A stretch of DNA of 64,000 nucleotides from Ochrobactrum sp. CM-21-5 (GCF_014253075.1 NZ_JACLZJ010000003.1:1-64000); one strand, 5' to 3'. Counted from the stretch's first letter, positions 54,120 through 64,000 are shown. Numbers and translations are program-made. Notes: generated by a model from the letters alone, not told the origin.

Positions 54120-57100
54120 TCAATTTTTCAAATATTCACTCAAGCGTTCCAACTCGAACCGCGCAGAATTGGAACGCGGCGTCCAGAAGCCGCGTTCAAT
54201 GGCCTCTTTCAGTTTTGCCGCTGTTTCGCCAAGTGCCGCCGGGTTCTTCTCAGCCATGAAATCATGCACTGTCCTGTCAGCGATGTAGGCTTCATAGACG
54301 GCCTCGAAATGATGGTTGCCGACCTTGCCTGTGGTCGCCGCAAATGCGAACAGATAATCGACCGTCGCGGCAATTTCCGCGCCCCCTTTATAACCGTGAC
54401 GCATCACGCCAGCGATCCATTTGGGATTGACCGCGCGCCCACGCACCACACGCGAAAGTTCTTCGTCCAGCGTCCGGATGACCGGACGTTCGGGCCGCGA
54501 ATGATCGTTATGATAGACGGCGGGCATCGCGCCGGTCAGGTTTTCCACTGTTGCAGCCATGCCGCCTTCGAACTGATAATAATCATCACTGTCGAGAAGG
54601 TCGTGTTCGCGATTGTCCTGATTCTGCACTACGGCCTCAACAGAGCGCAATCGCTCCTCCAGAAGCCCCCGTTCAGCTTGTCCATCTTCGCCTGCACCAT
54701 AGGCATAGCCACCCCAGACTAGCCACGCCTCCGCCAGATCGTTGCGGCCAGCCCAGCCGTTCTCATCGATCAGGGCCTGCAATCCGGCCCCATAGGCGCC
54801 CGGCTTCGAACCGAAAACACGATAGCCCGCCTTTCGGTTCGCTGTCTTTTCGTCAGCACCCTCCTGGACGAGGCGCGCGCCCTCGGCGTTCATACGCGCA
54901 GCGACCGGGTTATCTTCCGCATCCTCGTTCAACGCCCCAACGGCGCGCACAGCCTTGTCGAACAATGCAATTTGCTCGGGAAAAGCATCGCGAAAGAAAC
55001 CGGATATACGCAACGTAACATCGACGCGCGGGCGACCAAGCTTGGCAATCGGCACAATCTCGTATCCCGTGACACGGCGTGACGCCATATCCCAGACCGG
55101 CTTGACGCCGATCAGCGCAAGCGCCTGAGCAATGTCGTCGCCGCCGGTGCGCATGTTGGAGGTGCCCCAGGCCGTCAGCCCGAACGACGTCGGCCATTCA
55201 CCGTGGTCCTGCACATAACGGGTGACCAGCAATTCTGCTGATCTGCGCCCCAGTTCCCATGCAGCCGGTGTCGGCACGGCACGGCTGTCTATGGAGAAAA
55301 AATTTCGTCCCGTTGGCAGTACATCGGGTCGTCCGCGGGTCGGTGCCCCCGAAGGCCCTGGCGAAACAAACCGTCCGGCAAGCGCTGTCATAAAGCCTTC
55401 GACCTCCGAAGGTCCGCACGCGATCACCATCGGACGCAATTGGTCGTTGATGGATTGCAGAACAGCCTTCGTTTCTGTCCAGTCTTCAGGACATTCCGCT
55501 TCACCAGCCACCAGTTGCGCGGCGAGCAGTTCGATACGCTCCACCGTGTCACCCGCTATGCGCCATGTTGCAGGACTTGCAGCAACTAGCATTTCCGGTT
55601 TGGAGCTCGTCCAGGGTTCGGCCATCTGACAGTCGAGCGGATCGAAACCATCGCCCAGTCCGGCATCCGCCGCAATGGCGCGTTGCAGGCTTTGATCGCC
55701 CGGTAAACCGCCTAGCGAAATTGGCACGCCGCGCGGCACGCGGGCGAGCGCCACGAGCAAATCGGTCAGCAAGCGCGCCTCGGGTGCCTTGCCGAATATG
55801 TGCAAGCCGTCGCGTATCTGCATTTCCTTCAAGTCGCAGAGATAGGCATCGAGTTTCTGCAAGGCCATGTCTTCGTCGTCATGGTCGTGAATGCCTGCAT
55901 CCCGGTCCAGACCAATATCACGCACCAGATCGAGTATCTGTCCCTTAAGTCGCAACAGGCGGCGCGGGTCGACTCCGGACGCTTCGTAATATTCATCCAC
56001 CAGCGCTTCGAGATCTTTCAGCGGCCCGTAGCTTTCGGCACGCGTCAACGGCGGCGTCAAGTGATCGATGATGACAGCGCCGGCACGGCGTTTGGCCTGC
56101 GTACCTTCACCCGGATCGTTGACAATAAACGGATAGATGTGCGGCGTCGGCCCGAACACCGCTTCAGGATAGCAGTTTTCCGATAAGGCTAGCGCCTTGC
56201 CCGGCAGCCATTCCAGATTGCCATGTTTGCCCATATGAGCGATAGCATCGACTTTCGTGACCTCCCGCAGATAGGCATAAAAGGCAAAGTATCCGTGCGG
56301 CGGCACAAGGTCGGGCGAGTGGTAGCTCTCCTTCGGATCAATATTGTAGCCGCGCGCGGGCTGGATACCGATCACGGTCTCACCAAGCCTCGTCAAGGGT
56401 AGCGCAAAACTGTCGAATTCACGATCATAAAACGGATCGCCTTCAGGCATCCCCCAACGTGCTGTCACCGCATCCTGAATCGCATTCGGAAGATTTTCAA
56501 AGAACGCCTTGTATTGATTCAATGAAATTGTTTCACGGATCTCGCGTCCGTCGCGGGCGGCATTGGTCGGTCCCGCCATCAAAAGCTGCATCAGGACATC
56601 GCCATCGGCAGGAACATCACCGACCCTGTACCCTTTCGCCGCCATGGCACGCAATACTTCGACCGTTCCCGCCGGCGTATCGAGGCCGACGCCATTGCCA
56701 AGCCGTCCATCGCGGTTGGGGTAATTGGCAAGCACCAGCGCTATCCGCCGCTCCCCGGGCTTTTTACGCCTCAGGCGCACCCAGCCTGCCGCCAGTTCTG
56801 CTACAAAGCCAATGCGGTTTTCGTCCGGCTCATGGGTTACGATGTTCGCTTCCACCGAAGCGTCGAATTGTCTGGCGGATTTGAATGACACCGCCCGTGA
56901 AAGGACGCGCCCATCCACTTCCGGCAGCGCCACGTTCATGGCAAGGTCACGCGCAAGAAGCCCTTGCTGCGAGGATTCCCAGATCGCCTTCGGCGTTCCT
57001 GAGAAAATCACCTGCAAAATCATATTTCCGCATTTATCGAGCACGGTCGGTTTGCGCTCGGAACCCGGCGAAGAAATGGCAAAGCCGGTAGCATTCAGTA

Positions 57101-57884
57101 CGATATCAGGCGTGCAATCCTCAAATACGCCTTCCACCACCGCAGCCGACAACCGGTCCTTGAGGCTCGAAACAAAAATCGGAAGCGGGTTAAGGCCTTG
57201 CTCCTGCAAGGCCCTGATCAAGGCGTCCACGGGCTGCGTCTGCCCGCTTTGCACCAACGCACGGTAAAAGACGATCGCGGCAACCGGATTGCTCAAATTG
57301 CGCCATTCATTCCTAACGGAGGCAAGTGACGCCACCGTCTGGCCCGGCCACCACAAACCGGCTTTCAGAAGCGGCGCGGCTTCCTCCGGCTTTTCAGTGC
57401 CTGCGACCAGCGCCGTGCAGTAATCTAGGAACGCTCGCGTGTTGGCTGCGCCGCCCTCGATCAGATATTGCCATAGCGCATCGCGTTCATGCGCACTGAC
57501 GTTGGAGAAGCGATCGAGCCCGTAATCGGGCTTATCGTCTCCCGGCAGCACGGCAATCCTGATGCCTTTATTGACTGCACAGGCATGCAACGCCTCCAGA
57601 CCATAAGGCCAGTAGGTTTCGCCGCCGATGATGCGCACAACGATCAGTTTGGCATACTGCGCTGTGCGCTCCACATAGGCATCAACCGACATGGGATGCA
57701 TAAGGCTGAGAAAGTTCGCAAGCCGCAAACTCGGCCCGCCCTGCATGTGGCGTTGCACCTGCGCAAGACTGGCCAGTTCCGTATCGGCGGCGGAAAGGAA
57801 CACAATCTCTCCGGGCGTCTGGCCAAGATCAATGGCCTCGTTGCCATCGTTAAGTGTTCCTTTCTGGGCAAGCAGCAGATGCAT
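54120..57884 (-). CDS. cobN: Cobaltochelatase large subunit
   Basis: CobN is the substrate-binding subunit of the ATP-dependent CobNST chelatase, which inserts Co(II) into hydrogenobyrinic acid a,c-diamide in the aerobic route. The 1254-residue length is normal (related to BchH). Motifs include VLANYPNRDGRLGNGVGLDT, AHMGKHGNLEWLPGK, GPTPHIYPFIVNDPGEG and GSKPGAYGAGL. CobS and CobT are not in the window. It is followed by cobO and preceded by cobW with a 3-base gap. Confidence 0.97.
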   Translation of the reverse strand: MHLLLAQKGTLNDGNEAIDLGQTPGEIVFLSAADTELASLAQVQRHMQGGPSLRLANFLSLMHPMSVDAYVERTAQYAKLIVVRIIGGETYWPYGLEALHACAVNKGIRIAVLPGDDKPDYGLDRFSNVSAHERDALWQYLIEGGAANTRAFLDYCTALVAGTEKPEEAAPLLKAGLWWPGQTVASLASVRNEWRNLSNPVAAIVFYRALVQSGQTQPVDALIRALQEQGLNPLPIFVSSLKDRLSAAVVEGVFEDCTPDIVLNATGFAISSPGSERKPTVLDKCGNMILQVIFSGTPKAIWESSQQGLLARDLAMNVALPEVDGRVLSRAVSFKSARQFDASVEANIVTHEPDENRIGFVAELAAGWVRLRRKKPGERRIALVLANYPNRDGRLGNGVGLDTPAGTVEVLRAMAAKGYRVGDVPADGDVLMQLLMAGPTNAARDGREIRETISLNQYKAFFENLPNAIQDAVTARWGMPEGDPFYDREFDSFALPLTRLGETVIGIQPARGYNIDPKESYHSPDLVPPHGYFAFYAYLREVTKVDAIAHMGKHGNLEWLPGKALALSENCYPEAVFGPTPHIYPFIVNDPGEGTQAKRRAGAVIIDHLTPPLTRAESYGPLKDLEALVDEYYEASGVDPRRLLRLKGQILDLVRDIGLDRDAGIHDHDDEDMALQKLDAYLCDLKEMQIRDGLHIFGKAPEARLLTDLLVALARVPRGVPISLGGLPGDQSLQRAIAADAGLGDGFDPLDCQMAEPWTSSKPEMLVAASPATWRIAGDTVERIELLAAQLVAGEAECPEDWTETKAVLQSINDQLRPMVIACGPSEVEGFMTALAGRFVSPGPSGAPTRGRPDVLPTGRNFFSIDSRAVPTPAAWELGRRSAELLVTRYVQDHGEWPTSFGLTAWGTSNMRTGGDDIAQALALIGVKPVWDMASRRVTGYEIVPIAKLGRPRVDVTLRISGFFRDAFPEQIALFDKAVRAVGALNEDAEDNPVAARMNAEGARLVQEGADEKTANRKAGYRVFGSKPGAYGAGLQALIDENGWAGRNDLAEAWLVWGGYAYGAGEDGQAERGLLEERLRSVEAVVQNQDNREHDLLDSDDYYQFEGGMAATVENLTGAMPAVYHNDHSRPERPVIRTLDEELSRVVRGRAVNPKWIAGVMRHGYKGGAEIAATVDYLFAFAATTGKVGNHHFEAVYEAYIADRTVHDFMAEKNPAALGETAAKLKEAIERGFWTPRSNSARFELERLSEYLKN

Positions 57885-57887
57885 CGA

Positions 57888-58937
57888 TCAGACAGCTTCC
57901 TGCACCGCGCGTGCGATGACCTTCTCATCGATGCCATGCAGGCCGATCACCACAAGGCGTGTCATACGCCGTTCATCCTTGCCCCATGGTCGGTCGTAAT
58001 AATGCTCGATACGCGACCCTACCGCCTGTATCACAAGACGCATCGGCTTGCCCGGCACATCGACAAATCCCTTGAGGCGCAAAATATCATGTTCCGCGAT
58101 CACATTCTTGAGCTTCTCGGCAAACGCCTTCGGTTCGGCGACCGAACCGGCCTCGACCACGAAGCTTTCAAATTCATCGTGATCATGCTCGTGACCATCC
58201 GCATGATGGATTTCATGATGTGATTTGCGATTGACGATATCATCTTCGGTTCCGACGCCAAGGCCCAGCAACACCTCCGCGCCAAGCTTGCCGAAGCTTG
58301 CAGGCACCATGTTGACTCGACGCGACGAGCGTCCCGCGACATCGGCCTTCACCCCATCCAGTTTCTCGGTGTCGATCAGATCGGCCTTGTTGAGCACGAT
58401 GAGATCGGCAGCATGGATCTGGTCCTCGAACAGCTCTTCCAGTGGGCTTTCGTGATCGAGTGATTCATCGGCCGCACGCTGAGCATCCACTTTGTCATGG
58501 TCGTCGGCAAACCGGCCTTCTGCGACAGCGGCGGCGTCGATCACCGTCACCACACCATCAACCGTCACCTGAGACTTGATTTCCGGCCAGTTGAAGGCGG
58601 CGACCAGCGGCTGCGGCAATGCAAGGCCGGAAGTTTCAATCACGATATGATCAGGACGATCCGCACGATCCAGAAGCCTGGTCATTGTGGGAATGAAATC
58701 ATCGGCCACCGTACAGCATATGCAACCATTGTTCAGTTCGATCACATCTTCCTCGCGGCAAGCTTCGATGCCGCAGCCTTTCAGGATACCGCCGTCCACC
58801 CCCAGATCGCCAAACTCGTTGATAATCAGCGCAATGCGTTTCCCATTGGCATTTTCGAGAAGATTGCGGATCATCGTGGTCTTGCCGGAACCGAGAAAGC
58901 CGGTAATCACGGTTGCGGGAATTTTCTGTCCCTGCAT
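57888..58937 (-). CDS. cobW: COG0523 GTPase CobW
   Basis: CobW is a P-loop metallochaperone thought to deliver cobalt to CobN. The 349-residue protein has Walker A GFLGSGKTT, the metal motif GCICCTV, Walker B-like VIETSGLALP, NKADLID, and a His-rich stretch HHEIHHADGHEHDHDE (about 240-256) that would bind metal. The C-terminal CobW_C domain ends it. Its stop is 3 bases from the cobN start. Confidence 0.96.
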   Translation of the reverse strand: MQGQKIPATVITGFLGSGKTTMIRNLLENANGKRIALIINEFGDLGVDGGILKGCGIEACREEDVIELNNGCICCTVADDFIPTMTRLLDRADRPDHIVIETSGLALPQPLVAAFNWPEIKSQVTVDGVVTVIDAAAVAEGRFADDHDKVDAQRAADESLDHESPLEELFEDQIHAADLIVLNKADLIDTEKLDGVKADVAGRSSRRVNMVPASFGKLGAEVLLGLGVGTEDDIVNRKSHHEIHHADGHEHDHDEFESFVVEAGSVAEPKAFAEKLKNVIAEHDILRLKGFVDVPGKPMRLVIQAVGSRIEHYYDRPWGKDERRMTRLVVIGLHGIDEKVIARAVQEAV

Positions 58938-58941
58938 GGAA

Positions 58942-59475
58942 TTATCCCTTCATCTTGAGCGGCAGTCCGGCCGCCATGAAATAAACTTCGTCCGCTGCCG
59001 CCGCGACGGCCTGATGCAGAAGGCCTGCATGATCGCGAAATGCCCGCGCCAAACCGTTTTCCGGCACGATGCCAAGACCGACCTCGTTGGAAACGAAAAC
59101 AATCGGGCCAGTCAATTGAGCCAAGCCGTCGACCAGCGACCGGATTTCATTTTCGATATCGCGTTCGGCCATCATGAGATTGGTGAGCCACAGGGTGAGA
59201 CAATCGACCAGCACAAAGCGGTCTCGCCTAACCTCGTCCGTCAGGACCCCCACGAGATCGAGCGGTTCTTCCACCGTCGTCCACTGCGGCCCGCGCCTGC
59301 CACGATGCACCTCTATGCGATCTTCCATTTCGCGATCGAATGCGCGTCCCGTCGCGAGATAGACTGGTTGAAGCCCCGAGGTTTCAACCAGCCGTTCCGC
59401 ATAAGAAGACTTGCCTGAACGCGCACCGCCAAGAACAAACGTAATCTTGCCCGGAAGAGCCCCCGTCAAAGCCAT
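58942..59475 (-). CDS. cobP: Adenosylcobinamide kinase / guanylyltransferase
   Basis: CobP phosphorylates adenosylcobinamide and then transfers GMP to make adenosyl-GDP-cobinamide. The 177-residue protein has the P-loop [14 protein letters not shown], the guanylylated His in [10 protein letters not shown], and [12 protein letters not shown] and [11 protein letters not shown]. The ATG at 59475 has AAGG 8 bases upstream; a TTG at 59490 would overlap cbtA. Also called cobU in other nomenclature. Confidence 0.95.
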   Translation of the reverse strand: MALTGALPGKITFVLGGARSGKSSYAERLVETSGLQPVYLATGRAFDREMEDRIEVHRGRRGPQWTTVEEPLDLVGVLTDEVRRDRFVLVDCLTLWLTNLMMAERDIENEIRSLVDGLAQLTGPIVFVSNEVGLGIVPENGLARAFRDHAGLLHQAVAAAADEVYFMAAGLPLKMKG

Positions 59476-59479
59476 TGCA

Positions 59480-60190
59480 TCAACCTTCAATTTCGGAAGA
59501 AGCGTAACGCTGGATGAACCAGCCGAGCGTCAGACCGATCACGGCCCACATAAAGAGGTTCGTTGCAAGGGAAGCCACGGCATATTGCGAGGCAAGCAGC
59601 GCGGGTATCGGTGACGAAATATCTTCAGGATGGGGAGCACCGTAAAGATGCGGTGCCACCACCAGCACGATGCCTAGAATCTTCGCCCACACCTCATCGC
59701 GTAGAACAATGAGATAAAGGCCAAGACCGCCTGAAACCACTACTGAAAGCCACCAAAGCTGGCGCGTTGCAAGATCGGCGGCAGGCATAGCCGGCAATTC
59801 CGGCGAAAGGCCGAGTGATGGCAAAAACGCCACCGTAAAGAAACCGGCCAATCCCCAGTATAGCCCGTTTTGCAATGTAATGCGTCGACCAAGCAACAGG
59901 GCAATCCCGCCGAGAAGAAGGGCAAAGCCGGCACCTGCAACGAGGTTGGCAAGAATGGTGTTGCCGAGACGCCCGAAAGGTAATTCCGCTCCTGCCTCAT
60001 CCGAAGCCAAGGCGGCGCCATGATCGTGCTGCGCGATTTCCGCAGCGCCGTGGTCATGTCCACCATTCGCCTCTTCATAGACTTCCGCCTGAATGATCAA
60101 TGGAACGGTTTTAAGATACATGGCAGGCGTGACCAGAAGCCCGGCTAGCAAGCCCGCCGCAAGCGTAGCCAAAAGATAACGGATCAGCAT
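59480..60190 (-). CDS. cbtA: Cobalt transporter subunit CbtA
   Basis: CbtA/CbtB were predicted by comparative genomics as a B12-regulated cobalt uptake system. The 236-residue protein has about five helices and a His-rich loop after helix 1 (GGHDHG and QHDHG, His45, 47, 56, 58), fit to catch cobalt. It also has [19 protein letters not shown] and [11 protein letters not shown], family signatures. GGGGAATTGAA precedes the ATG. Confidence 0.93.
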   Translation of the reverse strand: MLIRYLLATLAAGLLAGLLVTPAMYLKTVPLIIQAEVYEEANGGHDHGAAEIAQHDHGAALASDEAGAELPFGRLGNTILANLVAGAGFALLLGGIALLLGRRITLQNGLYWGLAGFFTVAFLPSLGLSPELPAMPAADLATRQLWWLSVVVSGGLGLYLIVLRDEVWAKILGIVLVVAPHLYGAPHPEDISSPIPALLASQYAVASLATNLFMWAVIGLTLGWFIQRYASSEIEG

Positions 60191-60281
60191 TTCAATTCCC
60201 CATAACACATCGGCGCCGATGGCTGCTCACCACCGGGCATCGCGCAATTTCAATTTTCCCGAAAACAGATGTTTCAACTGC

Positions 60282-60470
60282 TCAGTGGCAGGGAAAACCG
60301 TAAGAATGTCGCGTGTCATGCGCCGAATCGTGCAGCGCGTCGGAATGGGCAAGACCCACGCCGTAAATCAGGAAAGCACCGAGAAGCAGCGAAACGACTG
60401 CGGTGCCAAGACGCGCGGCAAGCGGCATGGAAAGTGTGTTGGAAATAGAATTCTGTGTACGTGCAGCCAT
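60282..60470 (-). CDS. cbtB: Cobalt transporter subunit CbtB
   Basis: The 62-residue protein has one transmembrane helix (about 18-40) and the CbtB end motif ALHDSAHDTRHSYGFPCH with several His and a Cys for metal. GGAGGTTGTC lies before the ATG at 60470. It is the first gene after the cobalamin riboswitch; cbtA follows after 91 bases. Confidence 0.93.
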   Translation of the reverse strand: MAARTQNSISNTLSMPLAARLGTAVVSLLLGAFLIYGVGLAHSDALHDSAHDTRHSYGFPCH

Positions 60471-60536
60471 GACAACCTCCGTGCAGGCAGCAGGGAAAAA
60501 CCTCCCATGGGGTGCGGGCAACAAGCCCTTGGGCAA

Positions 60537-60757
60537 CAGGCAGGTCTCCTGGCTCGCGGGTCTTGGGGAATGATGCCGCCTTCCCGAAAGCCCATCCAAT
60601 GGGCCCAGTGGCTGCCGGTCGCCCCGGCATGGCTTCATCCCTCTCCGCTCTACAGTCGCGGGGTCGGCTGCGATATGAACGCCCGGCTTGGGTCCGTCCG
60701 TCGCATTCCCTTTTGCTTCACCGGGGATTCGTCCCGGCAAAACCTGTCACATGAACT
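60537..60757 (-). ncRNA. Cobalamin (adenosylcobalamin) riboswitch
   Basis: The reverse strand shows the class signatures in order: AAAAGGGAATGCG, GCAGCCGACCCCGCGACTGT, GCAGCCACTGGG, GGGAAGGCGGC and the B12 box GAGCCAGGAGACCTGCC. The 66 bases between the aptamer and the cbtB start hold CATGGGAGG and the ribosome-binding site, so control probably acts on translation start or on a nearby terminator; no clear terminator with a long T run is seen. Confidence 0.93.
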
Positions 60758-60758
60758 G

Positions 60759-60787
60759 ACACTAGGCTTTCGCTGTTACTGCGTCAA
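60759..60787 (-). promoter_or_regulatory. Candidate promoter of the riboswitch-cbtB operon
   Basis: TTGACG (60787-60782), 17 bases, then TAGTGT (60764-60759) on the reverse strand; the expected start of RNA, near 60752, is just ahead of the aptamer. Confidence 0.5.
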
Positions 60788-60886
60788 TCGACACTCGCCA
60801 TATCGTCAACCGATCCGTGCGAAGGTTTGTGTTCAAAATACCTGAAATCAACCAGTCAGGGCCGTTCGGGCAAATAGGCCCTGGAA

Positions 60887-62338
60887 TTACCGCAAGGCAA
60901 ACAGACGATCGATATCAAGGCAGACCTCAAGTTCCAGAGCCAATTCATCAAGGGCTGCTTCCACGCTGGCACGGTAGTCGCCTCCTTTGCCTTCAACGCC
61001 CAGCGAAGACAAAAAGTGTCTGCGGAATCTGTCCGCTTCGAAAACGCCGTGCAGATATGTGCCCATCACCTGTCCGTTGGCCGAAACGGCACCATCATTG
61101 TGACTGTCGATGCGTGCAAAAGGCGAGCGCGTATCTGACCCGACAGTTCGTCCGATGTGGATTTCATATCCTGCCACCGGCACATCATAGAGCACTGAAT
61201 AAGCTTCGACATTCCGCACGATCTTCTCGGGCTCCATGATCGTTTCTACATCCAGAAGCCCGAGCCCTTCGGCATCACTCGCCTGCCCCTCGATCCCATC
61301 CGGATCGCGAATACGCTGGCCCAGCATCTGATAACCGCCGCAAATACCGAGCACATGGCCGCCCCGTTTGACATGCGCAGAAAGATCGCGATCCCATCCG
61401 TTCTCTCGCAAGAACAAAAGGTCAGCTATCGTGGATTTGGTTCCCGGCAAAATGACGAGCCCTGCATCCTGCGGCAGTCGCGCACCCGGTGGCACCATGA
61501 CGACCTCTACTTCAGGCTCAGCCTTGAGTGGATCGAGATCGTCAAAATTGGCTATGCGCGACAGCATGGGAACTGCGATCCGGAGCGTCTTTCCTTCGTC
61601 GCGCACTGTACGCTCCAGCACAACGGAATCCTCTGCCGGAAGGCGCGAGACAGCTTTCAGCCATGGCACGACACCGAAGGAAGCCCAGCCGGTATACTTC
61701 GTGATCGCAGCCAGCCCATCGTCAAAAAGCGAAATATCGCCCCGAAACTTATTGATCAGGAAACCGCGCACCATCGCGCGATCCTCTTGCGGCAGGATCG
61801 CATGTGTACCAACCAGCGAGGCGATGACCCCGCCCCGATCGATATCTCCAACCAGGACCACTGGCACACCAGCATGAGTGGCAAAACCCATATTGGCGAT
61901 ATCGCCAGCACGCAGATTGATCTCGGCGGGCGAACCGGCGCCTTCCACCAGCACGATGTCTGCATCGCGGCTGACTTCAGCCCATGACTGCATCACGGCG
62001 GCCATCAACTGTGGTTTCAATTGCTGATAATAACGTCCCCGTGCTTCGCCATGTACAGCGCCTTGCACTATGATCTGGCTGCCCATATCACTTTGGGGTT
62101 TCAGAAGGACGGGGTTCATATGCACCGACGACGGCACGCCTGCCGCCAGTGCCTGAAGCCATTGCGCGCGTCCGATTTCTCCGCCATCATCACTGACGGC
62201 AGCATTGTTCGACATATTTTGTGGCTTGAACGGACGCACCTTGAGGCCCCGGTTGCGGGCCACGCGGCAAAGCCCAGCGACAAGAACGCTCTTGCCGACA
62301 TCCGAACCGGTTCCCTGAAACATGATTGCGCGTGTCAT
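60887..62338 (-). CDS. cobQ: Adenosylcobyric acid synthase
   Basis: CobQ amidates four carboxyls (b, d, e, g) of adenosyl-cobyrinic acid a,c-diamide with glutamine and ATP. The 483-residue protein has an N-terminal synthetase domain ([31 protein letters not shown]) and a C-terminal amidotransferase with Cys in [11 protein letters not shown] and His in GTYLHGVFE. The start at 62338 is preferred. It is upstream of the riboswitch on the same strand, so it has its own promoter. Confidence 0.96.
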   Translation of the reverse strand: MTRAIMFQGTGSDVGKSVLVAGLCRVARNRGLKVRPFKPQNMSNNAAVSDDGGEIGRAQWLQALAAGVPSSVHMNPVLLKPQSDMGSQIIVQGAVHGEARGRYYQQLKPQLMAAVMQSWAEVSRDADIVLVEGAGSPAEINLRAGDIANMGFATHAGVPVVLVGDIDRGGVIASLVGTHAILPQEDRAMVRGFLINKFRGDISLFDDGLAAITKYTGWASFGVVPWLKAVSRLPAEDSVVLERTVRDEGKTLRIAVPMLSRIANFDDLDPLKAEPEVEVVMVPPGARLPQDAGLVILPGTKSTIADLLFLRENGWDRDLSAHVKRGGHVLGICGGYQMLGQRIRDPDGIEGQASDAEGLGLLDVETIMEPEKIVRNVEAYSVLYDVPVAGYEIHIGRTVGSDTRSPFARIDSHNDGAVSANGQVMGTYLHGVFEADRFRRHFLSSLGVEGKGGDYRASVEAALDELALELEVCLDIDRLFALR

Positions 62339-62520
62339 GCGGATGTGGGTAACCGAACTTTCTTCCGCTGGCAACGGTATCGGGTGAGCGGCTCGTCTAT
62401 GCAAAAATGCGCATCAGTTTATTACAAATGTGAGCAACATTATTCCAATGGAGCGTTGGCAGCCTCACGCTCTTATGTTCTAGTCGGGGCATGAGGAGCG
62501 GTGCTCATAGGGAGGAAACC

Positions 62521-63678
62521 ATGGATACTGCCGACCAGAATCAGTTCGAACTGAATGAAGATCAACGCGCCATTCAGGAAATGGCGCGCGCCTTTGCAAC
62601 GGACCGTGTTGCGCCATACGCACTTCAGTGGGACCGCGACAAGCACTTCCCGGTAGACGTCATTCGCGATACCGGCCCACTTGGCATGGGCGGAATCTAT
62701 GTGCGCGAGGATGTGGGCGGCTCGGCCCTCAAACGCTTCGACGCGGTCCTGATTTTCGAGGCGCTTGCCACTGCCTGCCCGGCATTCTCGGCTTTTATCT
62801 CGATTCACAACATGGCCGCGTGGATGATTGATTCGTTCGGGAGCGAGGAGCAGCGCCTGCGTTTTCTGCCGCAGCTCACGTCCATGGAATGGCTTGCGAG
62901 CTATTGCCTGACGGAACCCGGCTCAGGTTCGGATGCAGCAGCCTTGCGCACCCGCGCCGTACGCGATGGCGACCATTACATCATCGACGGAACAAAGCAG
63001 TTTATCTCCGGTGCCGGTGCTACGGACGTCTACATCGCGATGGTGCGTACCGGCGAGGACGGTTCCAAGGGAATTTCCACTCTCATCGTGCCGAAAGATG
63101 CACCTGGCCTTTCGTTCGGCGCGAACGAACACAAGATGGGCTGGAACGCCCAACCCACCCGAACGGTCGTTTTCGACAATTGTCGCGTGCCCGTCGAAAA
63201 CCGGCTGGGTGATGAGGGCACAGGCTTCAAGATCGCAATGGCGGGCTTGGACGGTGGGCGCCTCAACATAGCTGCCTGTTCGCTTGGCGGCGCGCAATCA
63301 GCCCTCGACAAGGCGCTTGAATATTGCAGCCAGAGAAAGGCGTTCGGTCAGACGATCGACCGCTTTCAGGCCTTGCAATTCCGCCTTGCCGACATGGAAA
63401 CGGAACTTTCCGCCGCCCGCCTGCTGCTTTACGCCGCCGCCAGCAAACTTGATCGCAAGACCCACGACGCGAGCAAATGGTCCGCGATGGCCAAACGTCT
63501 CGTCACCGATACGGGCTTCAACACAGCCAATGACGCACTGCAATTGCTCGGTGGCTATGGTTATCTCCACGAATACGGTGTCGAGAAACTGGTCCGCGAC
63601 CTGCGCGTGCACCAAATTCTCGAAGGCACCAACGAAATCATGCGTGTGATCATCGCACGGCAGATGATCGGGCGCTGA
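62521..63678 (+). CDS. Acyl-CoA dehydrogenase, isobutyryl-CoA dehydrogenase type
   Basis: The 385-residue flavoenzyme oxidises a short branched acyl-CoA; with a 3-hydroxyisobutyrate dehydrogenase gene next to it, isobutyryl-CoA of valine breakdown is the likely substrate. Motifs: CLTEPGSGSDAAALRTRA, the FAD-binding YIIDGTKQFISGA, QRKAFGQTIDRFQALQFRLA and the catalytic-Glu region ending QILEGTNEIMRVIIAR. GGAGG precedes the ATG. The next gene follows after 27 bases. Confidence 0.93.
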   Translation: MDTADQNQFELNEDQRAIQEMARAFATDRVAPYALQWDRDKHFPVDVIRDTGPLGMGGIYVREDVGGSALKRFDAVLIFEALATACPAFSAFISIHNMAAWMIDSFGSEEQRLRFLPQLTSMEWLASYCLTEPGSGSDAAALRTRAVRDGDHYIIDGTKQFISGAGATDVYIAMVRTGEDGSKGISTLIVPKDAPGLSFGANEHKMGWNAQPTRTVVFDNCRVPVENRLGDEGTGFKIAMAGLDGGRLNIAACSLGGAQSALDKALEYCSQRKAFGQTIDRFQALQFRLADMETELSAARLLLYAAASKLDRKTHDASKWSAMAKRLVTDTGFNTANDALQLLGGYGYLHEYGVEKLVRDLRVHQILEGTNEIMRVIIARQMIGR

Positions 63679-63705
63679 AAGCAGACATCACGAAGGAGGA
63701 GTGTC

Positions 63706-64000
63706 ATGGCCACAATCGCATTTATCGGCCTCGGCAACATGGGCGGCCCCATGGCGGCCAATCTGGTCAAGGCGGGACATACAGTGCGCGGTTTCGACCT
63801 GTTGCCCCAGCATCTGGAAGAAGCAAAGGCGAACGGGCTTGAAATCGCGGTAAGCGCTGCGGATGCAGTCGCAGATGTCGACGTGGTGATCACCATGCTG
63901 CCCGCAGGAAAACACGTTATCTCCGTTTATGAAGACATTGCGCCTAAGGCCCGAAAAGACTCACTATTTATCGATTGCTCAACGATTGATGTCGATTCCG
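63706..64000 (+). CDS. mmsB: 3-hydroxyisobutyrate dehydrogenase, N-terminal part (cut by window edge)
   Basis: MmsB oxidises 3-hydroxyisobutyrate to methylmalonate semialdehyde with NAD. The visible 98 residues have the dinucleotide fold ATIAFIGLGNMGGPMAANLV, VITMLPAGKHV and the start of the catalytic DCSTIDVDS motif. GGAGGAG precedes the ATG. The gene continues past base 64000. Confidence 0.93.
   Translation, partial: MATIAFIGLGNMGGPMAANLVKAGHTVRGFDLLPQHLEEAKANGLEIAVSAADAVADVDVVITMLPAGKHVISVYEDIAPKARKDSLFIDCSTIDVDS

Noticed and set aside
53421-54722. Forward open frame of 433 codons
   Set aside because: It is opposite cobO and the end of cobN, both certain.

Overview
The window looks like chromosomal DNA of an alphaproteobacterium in the order Hyphomicrobiales, most likely family Brucellaceae (Brucella, including former Ochrobactrum). 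Reasons: Omp25/31-type porin-like protein, BTLCP-type cysteine peptidase, DUF3126 and PAS_5 proteins, palindromic dispersed repeats of the kind common in this group, and a cobalamin gene set (cobG, a cbiG-cobJ fusion, cbiD, cobE, cobR, cbtAB) like the one I recall from Brucella. The assignment is inference from protein families. I ran no search.

Left part (1-25 kb) is ordinary core genome. It holds the 5' end of tuf behind tRNA-Tyr and tRNA-Gly, then rlmB, a CBS protein, a rhomboid protease, a PAS protein with a CtrA-like box in front, a decayed PilZ gene, a BTLCP peptidase, a gamma carbonic anhydrase-like protein, cysE, a double cold-shock-domain protein, gloA, a Tim44-domain protein, recJ, glpX, hom, an AlaC-type aminotransferase, an M15 lipoprotein, two tandemly duplicated tRNA-Glu genes, sfsA-map-radC and an outer-membrane barrel protein.

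Middle (25.3-33 kb): a dipeptidase followed by a complete peptide-type ABC importer in one operon, then a convergent siderophore-interacting (ferric reductase-like) protein with a fused DUF2218 domain.

Right part (33-62.3 kb) is a cobalamin island in several divergent transcription units. It holds cobL, cobGHI-(cbiG)J, cobR, cobDCBA, cbiD-cobK, cobM, cobE, and a riboswitch-controlled operon cbtB-cbtA-cobP-cobW-cobN-cobO-EamA, with cobQ upstream of it. Together these cover corrin-ring construction from uroporphyrinogen III to adenosylcobinamide/GDP-cobinamide. cobF is not present; CbiD together with the CbiG part of CobJ probably takes its place. cobS/cobT (chelatase small subunits), cobU and cobV (lower-ligand steps) are not in the window. 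Genes not obviously for B12 lie inside the island: a lone solute-binding protein, an alpha/beta hydrolase, an SmvA/SmvR-like efflux pair, a TerB-like protein coupled to cobE, and a TSUP transporter.

The right end starts a valine-degradation cluster (isobutyryl-CoA dehydrogenase and 3-hydroxyisobutyrate dehydrogenase, the latter cut by the window edge). No CRISPR array, insertion sequence or prophage was seen.
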